Assembly (NCBI RefSeq): GCF_030718205.1 | Contig: NZ_JAUZQF010000009.1 | Location: 62,001 to 126,000 of the forward strand | Source: Nonomuraea turcica | GTDB taxonomy: Bacteria; Actinomycetota; Actinomycetes; Streptosporangiales; Streptosporangiaceae | Reading direction: 5' to 3' | Length of the DNA stretch: 64,000 nucleotides | In this document: one piece after another, positions 57,118 to 64,000 of the stretch | How the letters are laid out: the number at the start of each line of letters is the position of its first letter | How positions within the stretch are numbered: position 1 is the stretch's first letter | Made by a program: the position numbers and the translations under genes | Notes under the pieces: generated by a model | Seen by the model: the letters and a program-made list of their open reading frames with translations, nothing else | Databases searched by the model: none | What the model was told of the DNA's origin: nothing

Positions 57118-58416
57118 TCACCTCGTGCCCGTGCCGAGGCTCTCGGCGTACGCCTGGATGCTCGCGGCGGCCTTCTCGGCGCTCTGCTTGCCCTTGGCCA
57201 CCGTTTCCATCTCCTTGCCCAGCCGGGTCGCGACCTGCTGCCAGGTGCTCGCCTGCGGGAACGACCGGGTGTTCTTCAGCTGGGTCAAGAAGGCGTCAAG
57301 GAGCGGCTGGTCCTTGATGGCCGGGTCGTCCCAGGCGGACACGACGGCCGGCAGCGAGCTGTACGCCTTGTACTGCGCGACCTGGGTGCTCGGCTGCGAG
57401 ATGTGCCGGATGAGCTTCCACGACGCGGCCGCGTTGCCGCTGGTGGCGAGCACGCCCCAGCTGCCGCCCGCGGAGAAGGAGACGCTGCCCGACGGCCCGG
57501 CCGGCAGCGGTGCGGTCGCGACATGTGACGCCGTCCAGCCGGTCTTCTTCGCGGCGGTGTCGAGCTGACCGATCACCCACGGGCCTGTGATCATGGAGGC
57601 GGTCTTGCCGGCGACGAAGTACGGCTGCGAGTCGAGGAATCCGGGTCCGCTGGTGTCGGCGACGCCCGAGGTGAAGAACGACGCGTTGAACTTCAGCGCT
57701 TCGACCATCGCCGGCGTGTCGAGCGTCCACTTGCCCTCGGAGGAGAGCAGTGAGCCGCCCGCCTGCCAGGCGTACATCGCGACGTCCTGGCCGTTGAAGA
57801 TGTCCCAGCCGATGTCGGCCCCGAGGCCGTGCCCTGCACCGGCGCCCTGGAGCGCCTTGAGGAACGGCACCAGCTCCTCCCACGTGGCCGGCGCCTTGAC
57901 ACCCGCCTTCTTCGCCAGGTCGGAGCGGTAGACGAGCGCATAGGTGTAGGCGTACCAGGGCACCGTGTAGGCGACGCCCTTCACCACGCCCGCGTCCCAG
58001 AGGCTCTTGAAGAAGGCGCCGGGGTCGATGAGGTCGTCCGGAACGGGCTGGAGGATCGACGGACTGAGGAACTGCGCTTGCGACTCGGGGAAGAACTGGG
58101 CGACATCGGGTCCATTTCCCGCCGCGATCGCCGACTGGAGCTTGGTGTAGTACTCGGCGTTCGGGATCAGCGTGAGCTTCACGGTGAGGTCGCGGTTGGC
58201 GGCCTTGAAGGGCTCGATGACCTTCTCGAGCACGTCGGCATCGCCCTGGGCGGCCCAGACGTTGACGGTGCCGGTGGCAGCGGACGCGTCGATGGGCTTG
58301 GCGGTGCCTGTCGCGGGGGCGTCACTGCCGCGTCCGCAGCCCGCCAGGGTAAGGGTGCAGGTGAGAGCTATGCCGGCGGTCAGCCGTAGGGCACCGCGTC
58401 GGGAGAGGTTGGACAC
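57118..58416 (-). CDS. Extracellular sugar-binding lipoprotein
   Basis: A 432-residue substrate-binding protein with a lipobox LAGC (24-27; lipidated Cys27) and the cluster B carbohydrate-binder pattern (GTVNVWAAQGDADVLEKVIEPFKAANRDLTVKLTLIPN). It captures the operon's substrate outside the membrane. The GTG start has AGGAG about 10 nt upstream. It is the first gene of the nine-gene operon. Confidence 0.92.
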   Translation of the reverse strand: MSNLSRRGALRLTAGIALTCTLTLAGCGRGSDAPATGTAKPIDASAATGTVNVWAAQGDADVLEKVIEPFKAANRDLTVKLTLIPNAEYYTKLQSAIAAGNGPDVAQFFPESQAQFLSPSILQPVPDDLIDPGAFFKSLWDAGVVKGVAYTVPWYAYTYALVYRSDLAKKAGVKAPATWEELVPFLKALQGAGAGHGLGADIGWDIFNGQDVAMYAWQAGGSLLSSEGKWTLDTPAMVEALKFNASFFTSGVADTSGPGFLDSQPYFVAGKTASMITGPWVIGQLDTAAKKTGWTASHVATAPLPAGPSGSVSFSAGGSWGVLATSGNAAASWKLIRHISQPSTQVAQYKAYSSLPAVVSAWDDPAIKDQPLLDAFLTQLKNTRSFPQASTWQQVATRLGKEMETVAKGKQSAEKAAASIQAYAESLGTGTR

Positions 58417-58825
58417 TGGGGGGCTCCTGTCACATGAAGGCGCTGACCATGGTGAGGCGATTTTCGGCGAAAGTAGCGTTTTTGATCAGACGGATCCGAT
58501 GGCGCCTATGCAGCTGTACGGACGGACGGTATGTACGACGTGTTTCGACTGCACGGCGGACTCGTCACGGAACAATTTCGGAACTTGTAGCAAAATCCGT
58601 TCGCTACTCTCCGTTGCGATCACCATCGCCTCGCCGGCCTGGTCGATCCGGGGGTAGCGGGTGATGGGACGGTGGATGACAAGCGCTGCAGTCACAGAGA
58701 GCGACAGATGGAACGGGAGCCCCGGCTCATGCCAATGGCCGACCGGTTCGCCGAGCTGTTCACGCAGCACGGGCCAGGGCTGAGGCGCTCACTCAGGGCT
58801 TTCCCAGGGTGGCCGGTTTCGGTGG
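58417..58825. promoter_or_regulatory. 409-bp regulatory region of the sugar/glycoside operon
   Basis: A gene-poor stretch with lower GC than its neighbours. It holds an 11-bp dyad TTTCGGCGAAA (58462-58472), the TTCG-CGAA style often used by ROK regulators, 46 nt before the binding-protein start. A minus-strand TACTTT (-10 candidate) lies right beside it. A direct repeat CGGAAC occurs at 58568-58573 and 58579-58584, 11 bp apart. Short ORFs here (for example on the minus strand at 58486-58770) have no recognisable family and poor starts, so I do not call genes. Confidence 0.55.
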
Positions 58826-59365
58826 TCAGGCGGGGATCTCGGCGGTGGCGGTCAGGACCGCGCGGCCGAGGATGTGGCCGGCGATGGTGAAGCCGAGGTA
58901 GGCAGGGGTGGCCTCAGCCGGGACGCCGATGGTCTCGACGTCGAGGGCGTGCACCACGATGAAGTAGCGGTGCGGGCCGTGCCCTGCTGGCGGGGCCGCG
59001 CCGATGAATCGTGCCATGCGGGCGTCGTTGGGCAGCTGATAGGCGCCCTTGGGAAGGCCCGAGCCGGTCTCGTCGCCCGCACCCTCAGGCAGCTCGGTGA
59101 CGGTGGCGGGGATGTTGGCCACGGCCCAGTGCCAGAACCCGGAGCCGGTCGGCGCGTCCGGGTCGTACACGGTCACGGCATAGCTCTTCGTCTCCTCGGG
59201 GGCGCCGCTCCAGGACAGGTGCGGGGAGACGTCCTTGCCGCCCGGGATGCCGAAGGCGCCGGACATCTGCTCAGCGGGCCAGGGGGCGCCGTCGGTCAGC
59301 GTGGTGCTGGTGACGATGAAGGAGGGCACGTCGGGAAGACGGGCAAAGGGGTCGTTGGTGCTCAT
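58826..59365 (-). CDS. YbhB/YbcL-family (PEBP, Raf-kinase-inhibitor-like) protein
   Basis: A 179-residue phosphatidylethanolamine-binding-protein fold. Key segments are GGKDVSPHLSWSGAPEETKSYAVTVYDPDAPTGSGFWHWAVANIPA and the ligand-pocket GPHRYFIVVHALD. No signal peptide, so cytosolic. Biological function in bacteria is unclear. It is divergent from a GntR gene, with a palindromic site between them. Confidence 0.9.
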   Translation of the reverse strand: MSTNDPFARLPDVPSFIVTSTTLTDGAPWPAEQMSGAFGIPGGKDVSPHLSWSGAPEETKSYAVTVYDPDAPTGSGFWHWAVANIPATVTELPEGAGDETGSGLPKGAYQLPNDARMARFIGAAPPAGHGPHRYFIVVHALDVETIGVPAEATPAYLGFTIAGHILGRAVLTATAEIPA

Positions 59366-59413
59366 CGCATTGTTCCTTCACGGAGATGGCGGGACACAAT
59401 CGACCATAACACG

Positions 59414-59427
59414 AATAATCGATTATT
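59414..59427. promoter_or_regulatory. Palindromic site between ybhB-like and gntR genes
   Basis: AATAATCGATTATT is a perfect 14-bp palindrome in the 86-bp divergent gap. It stands 12 bp before the GntR -10 box TATGCT (59440-59445), which in turn ends 6 nt before the GntR ATG. GntR control of both genes is likely. Confidence 0.6.
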
Positions 59428-59451
59428 TACGGAATCGTCTATGCTGTGGGC

Positions 59452-60123
59452 ATGACGCAGACGGCCGGCACATCGACGAAGCAGATGCTCTCCGAACGTG
59501 TTCACGCCCGGCTCCGGGAAGCGATCATGAGGGGCGAGTACGCCCCGAGCCAAGCACTCAAGCCGCAGGAGCTCGCCCAGCAACACCAGGTCAGCCTGGC
59601 GGTCGTCCGCGAGGCCCTGGTACGGCTGGTCGGCGAGGGCATCGCGGTGCGGCTGCCCAACCGCGGCTTCGCGGTCCCCGACTTCTCCGATCGACGCTGG
59701 CAGGAGATCGCCGAGGCACGCCGCACCCTCGAACCGGTCGTGCTGGGCATGGCGATCGAGCGCGGCGACGTCGACTGGGAAGCACGGGTGCGCGCGGCCC
59801 ACCACCGGCTGGTCCGCACCCCGGCGTACGTGCCGGACGAGGGCGAGTACTACAGCAGCGCGTGGTCCGAAGCCCACCGCGTCTTCCACCGGACGCTGCT
59901 GGAGGGATGCGGCAACCCTGTGCTGCTGGACACCTCCGACAGACTGTGGACGGCCAGTGAACTGGCCCGCCGCTGGTCGGCCCACCGCAGGCCCGACCGC
60001 GACGGCGCCACCGAACACCGCCGGCTGGAGAAGGCGGCCCTGGCCCGCGACGCCGACACCGCCGCCGAAGTGCTGGCCCAACATCTGACTCTGACCGCCG
60101 CCGGCCTGACCTCCTGCACCTAA
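59452..60123 (+). CDS. GntR-family regulator (FadR/FCD subgroup)
   Basis: A 223-residue regulator with an N-terminal winged helix (LSERVHARLREAIMRGEYAPSQALKPQELAQQHQVSLAVVREALVRLVGEG) and a C-terminal FCD helical domain whose histidines (HRVFHRTLLEGC ... HRRLEKAALARD) would bind metal and an organic acid. It appears leaderless. Its 3' end runs up to the decayed YCII gene on the other strand. The ligand is unknown; target is likely the divergent YbhB gene. Confidence 0.88.
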   Translation: MTQTAGTSTKQMLSERVHARLREAIMRGEYAPSQALKPQELAQQHQVSLAVVREALVRLVGEGIAVRLPNRGFAVPDFSDRRWQEIAEARRTLEPVVLGMAIERGDVDWEARVRAAHHRLVRTPAYVPDEGEYYSSAWSEAHRVFHRTLLEGCGNPVLLDTSDRLWTASELARRWSAHRRPDRDGATEHRRLEKAALARDADTAAEVLAQHLTLTAAGLTSCT

Positions 60124-60129
60124 GGATTG

Positions 60130-60329
60130 TGACGCCTCCGCTCGCCGCGCATACGGCCGCCAGTCCTGCGGCGGCGCGGTCCGGCTCCACGCTGCCGCAC
60201 TCGATCAGGCTGAATCCGCCGATCTGGTCCTTGGTCTCGGCGAACGGGCCGTCGGTCAGCAGCACGTCGCAGGGCGATCTCCTCGGGCACGTCGGACTCG
60301 TCGAGCCCGATCATGAGCAGGTACTTCAT
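60130..60329 (-). pseudogene. Broken YCII/DGPF-domain gene
   Basis: The start reads MKYLLMIGLDESDVPEEIA, the opening of a DGPF/YCII protein, then must jump frame to VLLTDGPFAETKDQIGGFSLIEC, the family's signature strand. About 40 residues that normally separate these parts are missing, and the usual WA-x-IP-A C-terminus is lost before the GntR gene. It is therefore a deleted, frameshifted remnant. It sits where such genes usually follow ArsR/SRPBCC operons. Confidence 0.8.
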
Positions 60330-60369
60330 CGGCACTCCTCGAGCGGGAAGTGCGTGCAGCCTGCCGCCG

Positions 60370-60852
60370 TCAGCCGCCGATGGTCGCGTGGAGGGCCTCG
60401 TCGAGCCGTTCGTAGCCTTCCGACACCCCACGCGCCATCGGGGAGGCGATCACCAGGTCGCGCGCCTGCCGGGAGTCGAACAGGTGGGTCGTGGTGAGCG
60501 TGGTCGTGCCGCCCTGCTCGGTGAAGTCGTGGCCGACCAGCGCTTGGCCGGGGTACCAGTGGTCGTCGAACGACTCGGTGTAGGACAACCGGGAGGGTGT
60601 GACGATCTCGCGGTAGAGGCCGCCTGCGGCCATGGTCGCGCCGCCGGGCCCCTGCCAGGCGAACCGCCAGGCGCCGCCCACGCGCAGATCGATCCGGGCC
60701 TCCACGATGGTCCAGCCGTGGGCGCCGTACCAGCGGGAGACCAGCTCCGGCCGGGTCCAGGCGGCGAACACCAAGTGGGCGGGGGCGTCGAACGAGCGTG
60801 TCATGACGATCGCGCGGTCCGACGGCGTCGCGACCGTCACGGCCGCGCTCAC
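60370..60852 (-). CDS. SRPBCC (AHSA1-like) protein
   Basis: A 160-residue START-like protein: FDAPAHLVFAAWTRPELVSRWYGAHGWTIVEARIDLRVGGAWRFAWQGPGG and VGHDFTEQGGTTTLTTTHLF are the AHSA1 hallmarks. The GTG start at 60852 overlaps the stop of the TIGR03086-family gene (GTGA). It is the third gene of an ArsR-led operon. Ligand unknown. Confidence 0.88.
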   Translation of the reverse strand: MSAAVTVATPSDRAIVMTRSFDAPAHLVFAAWTRPELVSRWYGAHGWTIVEARIDLRVGGAWRFAWQGPGGATMAAGGLYREIVTPSRLSYTESFDDHWYPGQALVGHDFTEQGGTTTLTTTHLFDSRQARDLVIASPMARGVSEGYERLDEALHATIGG

Positions 60853-61451
60853 GGCCGCCACCGCGGATCGCGTCCGATGAAGGCGAGCAGCTTGTCCTGC
60901 GGGGAGGCGTCCTGTCCGACCGTCACCTGCGGGCCGAACACCTCGATGCCCGGCCCGAACGCGCCCGGCGTGCGGAACTTCTCGATGAGCTCGGCGGGCA
61001 GCGTCGTCATGGCCGACCAGGCCCGCTCCACGTCGCCGGGATCGATCGTGTCGTCCTGCGACGTGGCGCGGGCCAGATCCCAGCCGTGCAGCGGGAAGTC
61101 GTCGCTGACGACCTGGTCGATGTGCTGCTGCGCGGGCATCGGGCCGGTGGGCGTGTCGCAGGGCAGGGTGGCGAGCGAGGGATCGGTCAAGATCGCCTCC
61201 ACGTCGGCGCGGGCGGCGCGGAACGCCGCCACCGGGTCGTCGTCGACCGTGGGCGCCGGGCTGAGCGAACGGCCCAAGGGGCGCAGCATCGCGGCGTGCA
61301 TGTCGACGATGTGCCGGACCACGTCCCTGGCGGTCCACTTCGCGCACGGGGACGGGTTCGACCACTGGTCGGGGCGGACGGACACGACTTTGCGTTCGAA
61401 GGCGTCGGCCCGGCGCCGGTAGCGGTCGGCGATCTCACTGCTCACGGACAT
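60849..61451 (-). CDS. TIGR03086-family (mycothiol/DinB-like) protein
   Basis: A 200-residue helical-bundle protein of the maleylpyruvate isomerase/DinB superfamily. The N-terminus has the typical WSNPSPCAKWTARDVVRHIVDMH, and the metal-binding pattern continues with DFPLHGWDLARAT. Relatives use mycothiol as cofactor, consistent with an actinobacterium. It overlaps both neighbours (17 nt with ArsR, 4 nt with SRPBCC). Confidence 0.88.
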   Translation of the reverse strand: MSVSSEIADRYRRRADAFERKVVSVRPDQWSNPSPCAKWTARDVVRHIVDMHAAMLRPLGRSLSPAPTVDDDPVAAFRAARADVEAILTDPSLATLPCDTPTGPMPAQQHIDQVVSDDFPLHGWDLARATSQDDTIDPGDVERAWSAMTTLPAELIEKFRTPGAFGPGIEVFGPQVTVGQDASPQDKLLAFIGRDPRWRP

Positions 61452-61782
61452 CTCTTTCCTTCAGCTCGTCCAGCAGGGTGTCGAGACTCTGGTAGCGGTC
61501 CTGCCAGAAGCTCCGGTAGCCCTCCAGCCAGTCGGTGGCCTGTTTGAGGGCGTCGGCGCGCAGCCGGCAGGGCCGTCGTTGCCGGTCCCGGCCGCGCGAG
61601 ATCAGGCCCGCGCGCTCCAGGACCTTGAGATGCTTGGAGATCGCCGGCTGGGTCATGGCGAACGGCGCCGCCAGCTCCGTCACCGTGGCCTCCCCCTCCT
61701 TGAGCCGGGCCAGGATCGCCCGGCGCGTCGGATCGGCGAGCGCCGCGAAGGTGGCGTCCAGGGTTGTCTCCACCACGTCCAT
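61435..61782 (-). CDS. ArsR-family regulator
   Basis: A 115-residue winged-helix protein (FAALADPTRRAILARLKEGEATVTELAAPFAMTQPAISKHLKVLERAGLISR) without metal-binding cysteines. It leads the TIGR03086-SRPBCC-(YCII remnant) operon. Its promoter, with an operator dyad, ends just before the ATG, so it is leaderless. It parallels the ArsR/SRPBCC pair at 32769 but is a different sequence. Confidence 0.9.
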   Translation of the reverse strand: MDVVETTLDATFAALADPTRRAILARLKEGEATVTELAAPFAMTQPAISKHLKVLERAGLISRGRDRQRRPCRLRADALKQATDWLEGYRSFWQDRYQSLDTLLDELKERDVREQ

Positions 61783-61787
61783 AGCCG

Positions 61788-61816
61788 ATTGTTAATATAA
61801 CCAACCGGTATGTCAA
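61788..61816 (-). promoter_or_regulatory. Promoter and operator of arsR at 61782
   Basis: On the minus strand TTGACA (61816-61811), a 17-bp spacer, and AACAAT (61793-61788) form a near-consensus promoter. The -10 ends 5 nt before the ATG. A dyad TTGTTAATATAACCAA (61789-61804, plus strand) covers the -10 and spacer, as expected for ArsR autorepression. Confidence 0.75.
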
Positions 61817-61844
61817 GGAGTGTGTTCTGGGCTAGCATCGGATC

Positions 61845-62294
61845 ATGAGCAGGCCCGTGTACCTGGCCGCCGCCGTCCAAGTGGCGGCGCCGCCGGAGCG
61901 AGTGTTCGCGTTGATCACCGACTGGCCGCGGCACCGGGAGTGGATGACCCTGACCACCGCCCGCCAGGCCTGCCCCGGCACGATCGAGGCCTACACCGGG
62001 GTGCGGCCGTTCGGCTTCCTCGACACGATGACGATCACCCATTGGCAGCCGCCCGCGCTGGTGCGGGTGGAGCACACCGGCCGGGTCGTGCGCGGCCGGG
62101 GCTCCATCCGGGTCCGTCCGCGGGCGGGCGGCAGCCGGGTCATCTGGGCCGAGGAGCTGTCGCTGCCGTTCGGGCCGCTGGGCCGCGCCGTGTGGCCGAT
62201 CGTCCGCCTGGTCGGCGCCGCGTTCGCCCGCCGTTCCCTGCGCAGACTCGCCGTACTGGCCGAGCGCGGCGGTGGCCGGCCGAGCTCGACCTGA
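61845..62294 (+). CDS. SRPBCC polyketide-cyclase-like protein
   Basis: A 149-residue START-like protein with VYLAAAVQVAAPPERVFALITDWPRHREWMTL and WAEELSLPFGPLGRAVWPIVRLV, the polyketide_cyc2 group. It may bind a lipid or aromatic ligand. It is divergent from the ArsR operon, with which it shares 62 bp of promoter DNA. Its closeness to another SRPBCC operon is typical, but no pathway is shown. Confidence 0.85.
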   Translation: MSRPVYLAAAVQVAAPPERVFALITDWPRHREWMTLTTARQACPGTIEAYTGVRPFGFLDTMTITHWQPPALVRVEHTGRVVRGRGSIRVRPRAGGSRVIWAEELSLPFGPLGRAVWPIVRLVGAAFARRSLRRLAVLAERGGGRPSST

Positions 62295-62452
62295 TGGCCC
62301 AGCTCGCGGGTCTACGTGTGCGGCCCTGCTCCTTTCTTTCCGGCCCTTCTCGGGCCTCCCGTCGGGCGAGCCGCTCGGCTGCGGGCGCCGCTCTTGGCGC
62401 TCGTCGCGAACCGATCCCGGGCTGCGGTCCGACCCTCGTACGCCGGCAGGCC

Positions 62453-62514
62453 GTCAGGGCGTGCCGGCGTACGTCGTCTGGCCGTCAGGGCGTGCCAGCG
62501 TACGTCGTCTGGCC
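62453..62514. repeat. 31-bp tandem duplication of a gene's 3' end
   Basis: The 31-bp unit beginning GTCAGGGCGTGCC and ending GTCGTCTGGCC is present at 62453-62483 and 62484-62514, differing by one base. The second copy contains the last codons and stop of the amidotransferase gene (minus strand, ending TTYAGTP). The first copy therefore repeats that gene's end, stop included, just downstream. Confidence 0.85.
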
Positions 62515-63198
62515 GTGGCCGGCGTGGCGGGCGACCGCGGCCGCGAACGCCGAGATCACCGGGTGCGGCCGCCGCCCGTCGCCGGCCAGCTCGGGCTGGA
62601 ACAGCGTGCCGAGGAAGAACGGGTGGCCGGGCAGTTCGGCCGCCCGCACCGCGCCGTCGTCGGCGGCGTGACCGGAGAACACCAGCCCGCCCGCCGCCAG
62701 CGTCTGCGTGTAAGACTCGTTGAGCCCGTAGGAGCACACGTAGGCCTCCATGGTGGCAGGCGTGCCCATGATCTGCTCGATGAGCGTGCCGGGCGTCAGC
62801 CGTACCAGGTTCTCGTGGCCGGCCAGCGAGCACGCCAGCGGCGTGAGCAGGAAGTCGCGGGCGCCCGGCTCGTTCTCGGCGTGCGCCACGTCCAGCCCGC
62901 ACACGTGCCGCGCGAACTCCAGAAGCATGTGCTGGAACCCGGCGCACGTGCCCAAGAGCGGGATCCGCTCCTCGCGGGCGACGCGCGCGGCCTCCACCAC
63001 GCCCGCCTCGTCGCGGTACGGGCTGCCGGGCAGGATCCAGATGCCGTCGAAGGCGTCCAGCCCGGCCACGTCGGTGGTGGGGATCCAGTACGGGTCGAGC
63101 GCGATGCCGTCGCGCTCACGCAGCGCCTCCATCAGCAGCGGGATGCGGGTGTGCGAGCGGACGGTGGGGGAGCGGTCCCCGACGAGGGCGATTCTCAT
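62485..63198 (-). CDS. CTP-synthase-like class I glutamine amidotransferase
   Basis: A 237-residue stand-alone amidotransferase related to the glutaminase domain of CTP synthase. The nucleophile is Cys85 in LLGTCAGFQH, and ILPGSPYRDEAG forms the oxyanion region. The second triad segment reads LFQPE instead of the usual HPE, so the catalytic His is Gln. From memory this change is common in this stand-alone CTP-synthase-like subgroup, which may therefore not release ammonia in the normal way. It is divergent from the LysR gene. Confidence 0.85.
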   Translation of the reverse strand: MRIALVGDRSPTVRSHTRIPLLMEALRERDGIALDPYWIPTTDVAGLDAFDGIWILPGSPYRDEAGVVEAARVAREERIPLLGTCAGFQHMLLEFARHVCGLDVAHAENEPGARDFLLTPLACSLAGHENLVRLTPGTLIEQIMGTPATMEAYVCSYGLNESYTQTLAAGGLVFSGHAADDGAVRAAELPGHPFFLGTLFQPELAGDGRRPHPVISAFAAAVARHAGHGQTTYAGTP

Positions 63199-63268
63199 GC
63201 CCCTATGGTGGCCGCCCGCTCCAGTTAAGCGCCAACGATGAAATCTGCATCTGCTATAAGCAACGCTG

Positions 63269-64000
63269 ATGGATCCTCATTTGCTGACGACGTTCGTCAC
63301 CGTCGCCCGGCACGGCTCGTTCTCCGCGGCCGCCGCCGAGCTCGGCTACACGCAATCGGCGATCTCCCAGCAGGTCGCCGCGCTCGAGGCGGACCTGGGG
63401 CTGGCATTGCTGAGCCGCCGCCCGGTGGAGCCGACCCCTGCGGGCCGGCGGCTGCTGGAGCACGCCGGGCCGCTGCTGCTGCGGCTGCGCGCCGCCCGCG
63501 CCGACGTGCTGCGCGCCGCGGCCGCACCCCGGCACCGGCTGCGCCTGGCCGCCACACCGCTGGCCATCAACGCGGTCCTGTCCGGCCGCCTGGCCCGGGC
63601 GCGCGCCGCTCAGCCGCGGCTGGAAGTGACGCTGGTGACGTGCGGGCGCGAGCACGTCGGCGCCCTGGTGGCCGAAGGAGAGGCGGATCTGGGGCTGGCC
63701 GACGGCATCGCCGCGCCCAGCGATCCACTGCGGCTGCCCGACACCGGTCCGATGACGACCGTGGGGGTGAGCGAGGAGGAACTGGTGGTGGCGCTGCCCG
63801 CCGATCACCCCCTGGCGGGGCGGACGGCCCTGCGGCTGGGCGACCTGGTGGACGCGCGCTGGTTGCAGACGGACCTGTGCCCGTTGGCGCGGCTGCGGGA
63901 TCTGGTGGGGGAGGGGTTCCCGGTGGCGCTGGAGTACCGGGGCGACGACGTGCACACGGTGGTCAACCTCGTGGCCGCCGGCCACGGCCTGACTCTCCTG
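63269..64000 (+). CDS. LysR-family regulator (cut by window end)
   Basis: The first 244 residues of a LysR regulator: MDPHLLTTFVTVARHGSFSAAAAELGYTQSAISQQVAALEADLGLALLSRRPVEPTPAGRRLL is the helix-turn-helix, and the periplasmic-binding-like effector domain begins near residue 90. No stop codon occurs before 64000. It is divergent from the amidotransferase gene across 70 bp that include an AT-rich stretch, and by the usual LysR layout probably controls it. Confidence 0.9.
   Translation, partial: MDPHLLTTFVTVARHGSFSAAAAELGYTQSAISQQVAALEADLGLALLSRRPVEPTPAGRRLLEHAGPLLLRLRAARADVLRAAAAPRHRLRLAATPLAINAVLSGRLARARAAQPRLEVTLVTCGREHVGALVAEGEADLGLADGIAAPSDPLRLPDTGPMTTVGVSEEELVVALPADHPLAGRTALRLGDLVDARWLQTDLCPLARLRDLVGEGFPVALEYRGDDVHTVVNLVAAGHGLTLL

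Noticed and set aside
58486..58770. 94-codon minus-strand ORF in the regulatory gap
   Set aside because: No family, no ribosome site, and it covers the operator region of the sugar operon.
58672..58890. 72-codon plus-strand ORF containing MADRFAELFTQHGPGLRRSL
   Set aside because: The first part reads plausibly, but the end is Arg/Gly-rich shadow of the YbhB gene; at most a tiny remnant.

Overview
The window is uniformly GC-rich. It carries F420-type nitroreductases, a mycothiol-type (TIGR03086) protein, many GTG starts and many genes overlapping by 4 nt. Together these point to a high-GC actinomycete, most likely a Streptosporangiales (Nonomuraea-like) or Streptomyces-like chromosome. The placement is an inference from gene content; no rRNA or other marker lies in the window. 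I see no CRISPR array, no prophage and no classical polyketide or peptide synthase cluster. It reads as accessory chromosome, dense in regulators and small transport or catabolic operons.

Layout. 1-5200: small enzymes (methyltransferase, haloalkane dehalogenase-like hydrolase, PPOX protein, NmrA-like reductase with a divergent TetR and paired operators, TauD-like oxygenase, MarR). 5265-12707: one tightly overlapped operon of an MFS exporter and a complete cytochrome bd module, cydA-cydB-small membrane protein-cydD-cydC. 12712-16571: a decayed DUF418 gene, a small secreted protein and a fused SecDF. 16653-23141: a secreted heparinase-like lyase, MerR and TetR regulators, a formaldehyde dehydrogenase and a MIP channel. 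23281-23970: a 31-codon ORF, a perfect terminator hairpin, three tRNAs (Ala-TGC, an atypical Leu-CAG, Glu-TTC), then a strong promoter driving a short terminated RNA. 24008-28089: nitroreductase-hemerythrin fusion, XRE-cupin regulator, acetyltransferase, RpiR regulator and threonine synthase. 28086-32717: a biotin-type ECF transporter operon (bioY, ligase, thiolase, ATPase, EcfT) in the order of the Bacillus yhfUTS set. 32769-43117: ArsR/SRPBCC pair, NmrA-like protein under a large palindrome, YdeI and WYL regulator divergent from a 49-bp palindrome, a SWIM/SNF2 pair, DedA, a NarL-type two-component system and a Ddn-type protein.

43236-46073 holds an apparently intact IS200/IS605 element (tnpA and tnpB). 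It lies between the remnant of a WrbA-like gene and a 5'-truncated MFS gene, which suggests an insertion-linked deletion. 46172-48306 has an epoxide hydrolase and a nitrilase-family amidase. 48570-58416 is a nine-gene minus-strand operon: sugar-binding lipoprotein, two permeases, carboxylesterase, ROK regulator, pyranose-oxidase-like GMC enzyme, CDA-fold deaminase, xylose-isomerase-like TIM barrel and IPNS-like oxygenase. It looks like an undescribed route for importing and dismantling an acylated glycoside, perhaps one with an amino-bearing or C-linked aglycone, and is the strongest candidate for a new system here. 58826-64000 holds YbhB, GntR, an ArsR/TIGR03086/SRPBCC operon ending in a broken YCII gene, a CTP-synthase-like amidotransferase and a LysR gene cut by the window end.

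Two themes recur. First, at least seven genes, mostly regulators, appear leaderless: a TANNNT -10 box ends 5-8 nt before the start codon, and a dyad usually covers that promoter. Second, several gene ends carry short tandem partial duplications.
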